Shown here piece by piece: positions 28,607 through 30,341 of a stretch of 30,341 nt of DNA. The notes beneath the pieces are model-generated. The model saw only the letters and a list, made by a program, of their open reading frames with translations. It made no database searches and had not been told where the DNA came from. The position numbers were made by a program, and so were the translations under genes. Position 1 is the stretch's first letter. Each line of letters begins with the position of its first letter. The stretch is from Larix sibirica. Its lineage: Eukaryota > Streptophyta > Pinopsida > Pinales > Pinaceae. Where the stretch lies: positions 1 to 30,341 of the forward strand of contig NWUY0304159788.1 in NCBI GenBank assembly GCA_004151065.3, in the 5' to 3' direction.

Positions 28607-29947
28607 CCAATCAACAGATACGGCCCAAACCATTCCCATTCGCCCATCCATCTGATTTCATGAATAAAGCACCCCCACTCACTTAGGGAATAAATAGTGG
28701 GTAGCTCGCTGTTGCTCACAGCACTTCTTCCTTCGTTCCTACACCTAATCGTTCCCATCCAATCCACTAGCTGACTCATTATGCAAAAGGTACACCATTA
28801 TAGATACGCTTTTGCAGGCCCCCGTCAATGCAATGTACACTCCAAAGGAGGGGTGAATGGGAGCATGCATGCCCCACCTGAACCATAGATAGATAGTCAA
28901 ATTCTTTATAGAAGTGAAAACAACACCCACCTTCAAGCATGAAGTAGATTATCTACGTCAAACCTTTTGAAAGCCCTACTGCGTAATTCCTATTATTAGG
29001 AGTCACTCAACAAATTGACCAAAGGGTCCCCGCTTAAACGAATGAAATGAAACTTTTGAACGAATGAATAAAACTATCTTTCTCCAACCCAAGCACAAGG
29101 AGGAAACTATCTTTTTGAATCTTTACGAAACGAACGAATACAGTCATTCCAACGTCCATCGAACTGATTCCAGCAAACGCTCCAGGATTCCAGCATTCCA
29201 TCCATCGTATATTTTATTCCCTCAACCGCCATACTGACTATTATATTTATTTATTGGATAAATGAATGGGTAGAGGAGGGCGAAGCCTTACCCAATTGTA
29301 TCGTGTCTGAACCTTGCCTACGAGTACACGAGGAGATTTCTCATGAATATTTCAATTGAATTCTAGGGCAGGATCCAATCATTCTTTCTTTTACTTGCCC
29401 GAGAAACTAGGAACAACAAGGATAGCCCCATTTCAATATAAACGAAGGAACAACTACTAGCGGGGGTCAGTCAAATCAATAAAGCCAATTTACAGCTAGC
29501 CAATCCAAACTAGGTGCCAGGTCCGTCCCAACATCCATCGGCTAGTTTCCCGACTTATCATTGCTTTCCTTCTTATGAGTTTTTTCCTTTATCTTATCTG
29601 GCTCATGCTTTAACCTGCAGCTCTCCTCCTGCTGCCAGCCAAACTACACTTTTTCCATTGGAGGGAGATGGCTTGATGCAACTTTTCATGCTGTGTTACT
29701 CTGTTCATAAAAAGAAAATCATATGGGTGAAACAAATAAAGCTAACGGAACACCGCGATCTCTCGGCTCCCGTAGGAAGAGTAGTGCGTTAATCAACTTA
29801 CGTAAAAAAGCCAAAAAGTAAGTCCCAGATTGCTGAAAGAGCCAGTCTCATGAACTGAGCTATCCATTTACTCGCTCTAACCATACTTTCTTTCTTTGCT
29901 TATTTTTATAGCAATAGCCAGTCTTTTTATTTCAGCGTCTTTCCCCT
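28607..29947. other. Intergenic DNA, no gene seen
   Basis: AACGAATGAA and AAACTATCTTT words repeat around 29038-29115. The plus frame 29514-29792 (92 codons) has no recognised motif. CCAGTCTCATGAACTGAGCTATCC at 29842-29865 resembles a tRNA D-arm complement but has no T-arm partner. Confidence 0.45.
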
Positions 29948-30341
29948 AAGTGTTAAGGTAACCCTGTCCCGGGTTAAGGTAAACAAGGTAATAATAACTT
30001 ACAGGGAATACTGTCCAGCAAGGACCTGACAGGAAATAAGGGGGTTTATCCCCAGAGGGAATACCCTTAAGGTAGCGTCTTAACACCTTAACTATTTATT
30101 TAGCTCCTTATGGTTTCCTGCGGGGCTTCTGAAGTATGTATGTAACGAGTTGCCCCTTAAGTAAGGAAATGTCTTAACATCCCAGATAGTGCGAGAATAA
30201 AGGCCCAATCAATAAAGACATTGCTATAAAGACATCGTTACCGCGTACGTCCCTTAGGGTTAAATACATAATTACCCCCCAGCATTTGTTACTAAATTTT
30301 CCACCTTAATAGGGCAGGTTAAACTCTTTTGATTGTATGTC
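29948..30341. repeat. GTTAAGGTAA-type repeated words at right edge
   Basis: GTTAAGGTAACCCTGTCC (29952) is followed by GTTAAGGTAAACAAGG (29973), and complements (CTTAACACCTTAACTA, GTCTTAACA) occur at 30078-30095 and 30171. These form loose direct and inverted repeats. No gene is seen up to the window end. Confidence 0.45.

Noticed and set aside
29842-29865. tRNA-like D-arm text (complement of CCAGTCTCATGAACTGAGC)
   Set aside because: No T-arm, anticodon arm or acceptor pairing could be found around it on the minus strand.
1-30341. CRISPR arrays, bacterial operons, ribosome-binding sites
   Set aside because: No regularly spaced identical repeats with unique spacers and no bacterial-type gene packing; the tandem repeats found are contiguous and diverged.

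Overview
This window reads as a stretch of plant mitochondrial DNA, probably from a lineage with a very large, gene-poor mitogenome; a conifer or other gymnosperm is my guess. The grounds are: (1) the only convincing protein-coding sequence is a pair of ORFs of the kind carried by linear mitochondrial plasmids; (2) no bacterial-style gene packing, ribosome-binding sites or operons are present; (3) most of the 30 kb is unassignable intergenic DNA full of short, diverged tandem and dispersed repeats; (4) there is at least one candidate nuclear-type retroelement (a SINE-like element). I see no intact tRNA, no rRNA, no recognisable exon of a standard mitochondrial gene, and no group II intron domain V. 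The organism assignment is inference.

Layout. 1-3250: no gene; short pentamer and 21-bp repeats and unassigned DNA. 3257-4520: a tandem array of a roughly 600-bp unit (two copies and a partial third) with a 68-bp core that is nearly identical between diverged copies. 4892-5092: a 42-bp tandem repeat. 5119-6160: a scattered family of diverged ~40-bp motifs. 6428-7654 (minus strand): two abutting ORFs joined as TAAATG. The upstream one (224 aa) is the C-terminal part of a phage-type, single-subunit RNA polymerase of the mitochondrial-plasmid kind. The downstream one (183 aa) resembles the N-terminal region of a plasmid family B DNA polymerase. Together they look like an integrated, truncated linear plasmid. 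7675-11100: repeats, hairpins, a SINE-like element (about 9885-10006, minus strand) and a short polymerase-unrelated coding remnant. 12489-16260: small tandem repeats and diverged modules.

The most striking unexplained signal is a family of degenerate sequences, mostly in the second half (11114-11450, 17500-18115, 19025-19100, 19900-20410, 21112-21228, 22690-22980, 24642-25255, 26440-26530, 26750-27610, 28530-28606). In the right frame these encode a low-complexity Gly/Ser/Thr/Asn/Asp/Ala/Tyr peptide with words such as G-S-T-G-A-A-G-N-D-A. The frame drifts and is broken by stops and small indels, yet keeps the same RNY codon texture across many loci and on both strands. It may be the decayed, dispersed copies of a repetitive protein gene, or a mitochondrial tandem repeat whose unit is a multiple of three. 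I do not recognise it from any described family.

No genes in this window appear to work together in a pathway. The only functional link is the RNA polymerase and DNA polymerase fragments, which in a complete linear plasmid transcribe and replicate that plasmid. Both are incomplete here, so a functional product is unlikely.
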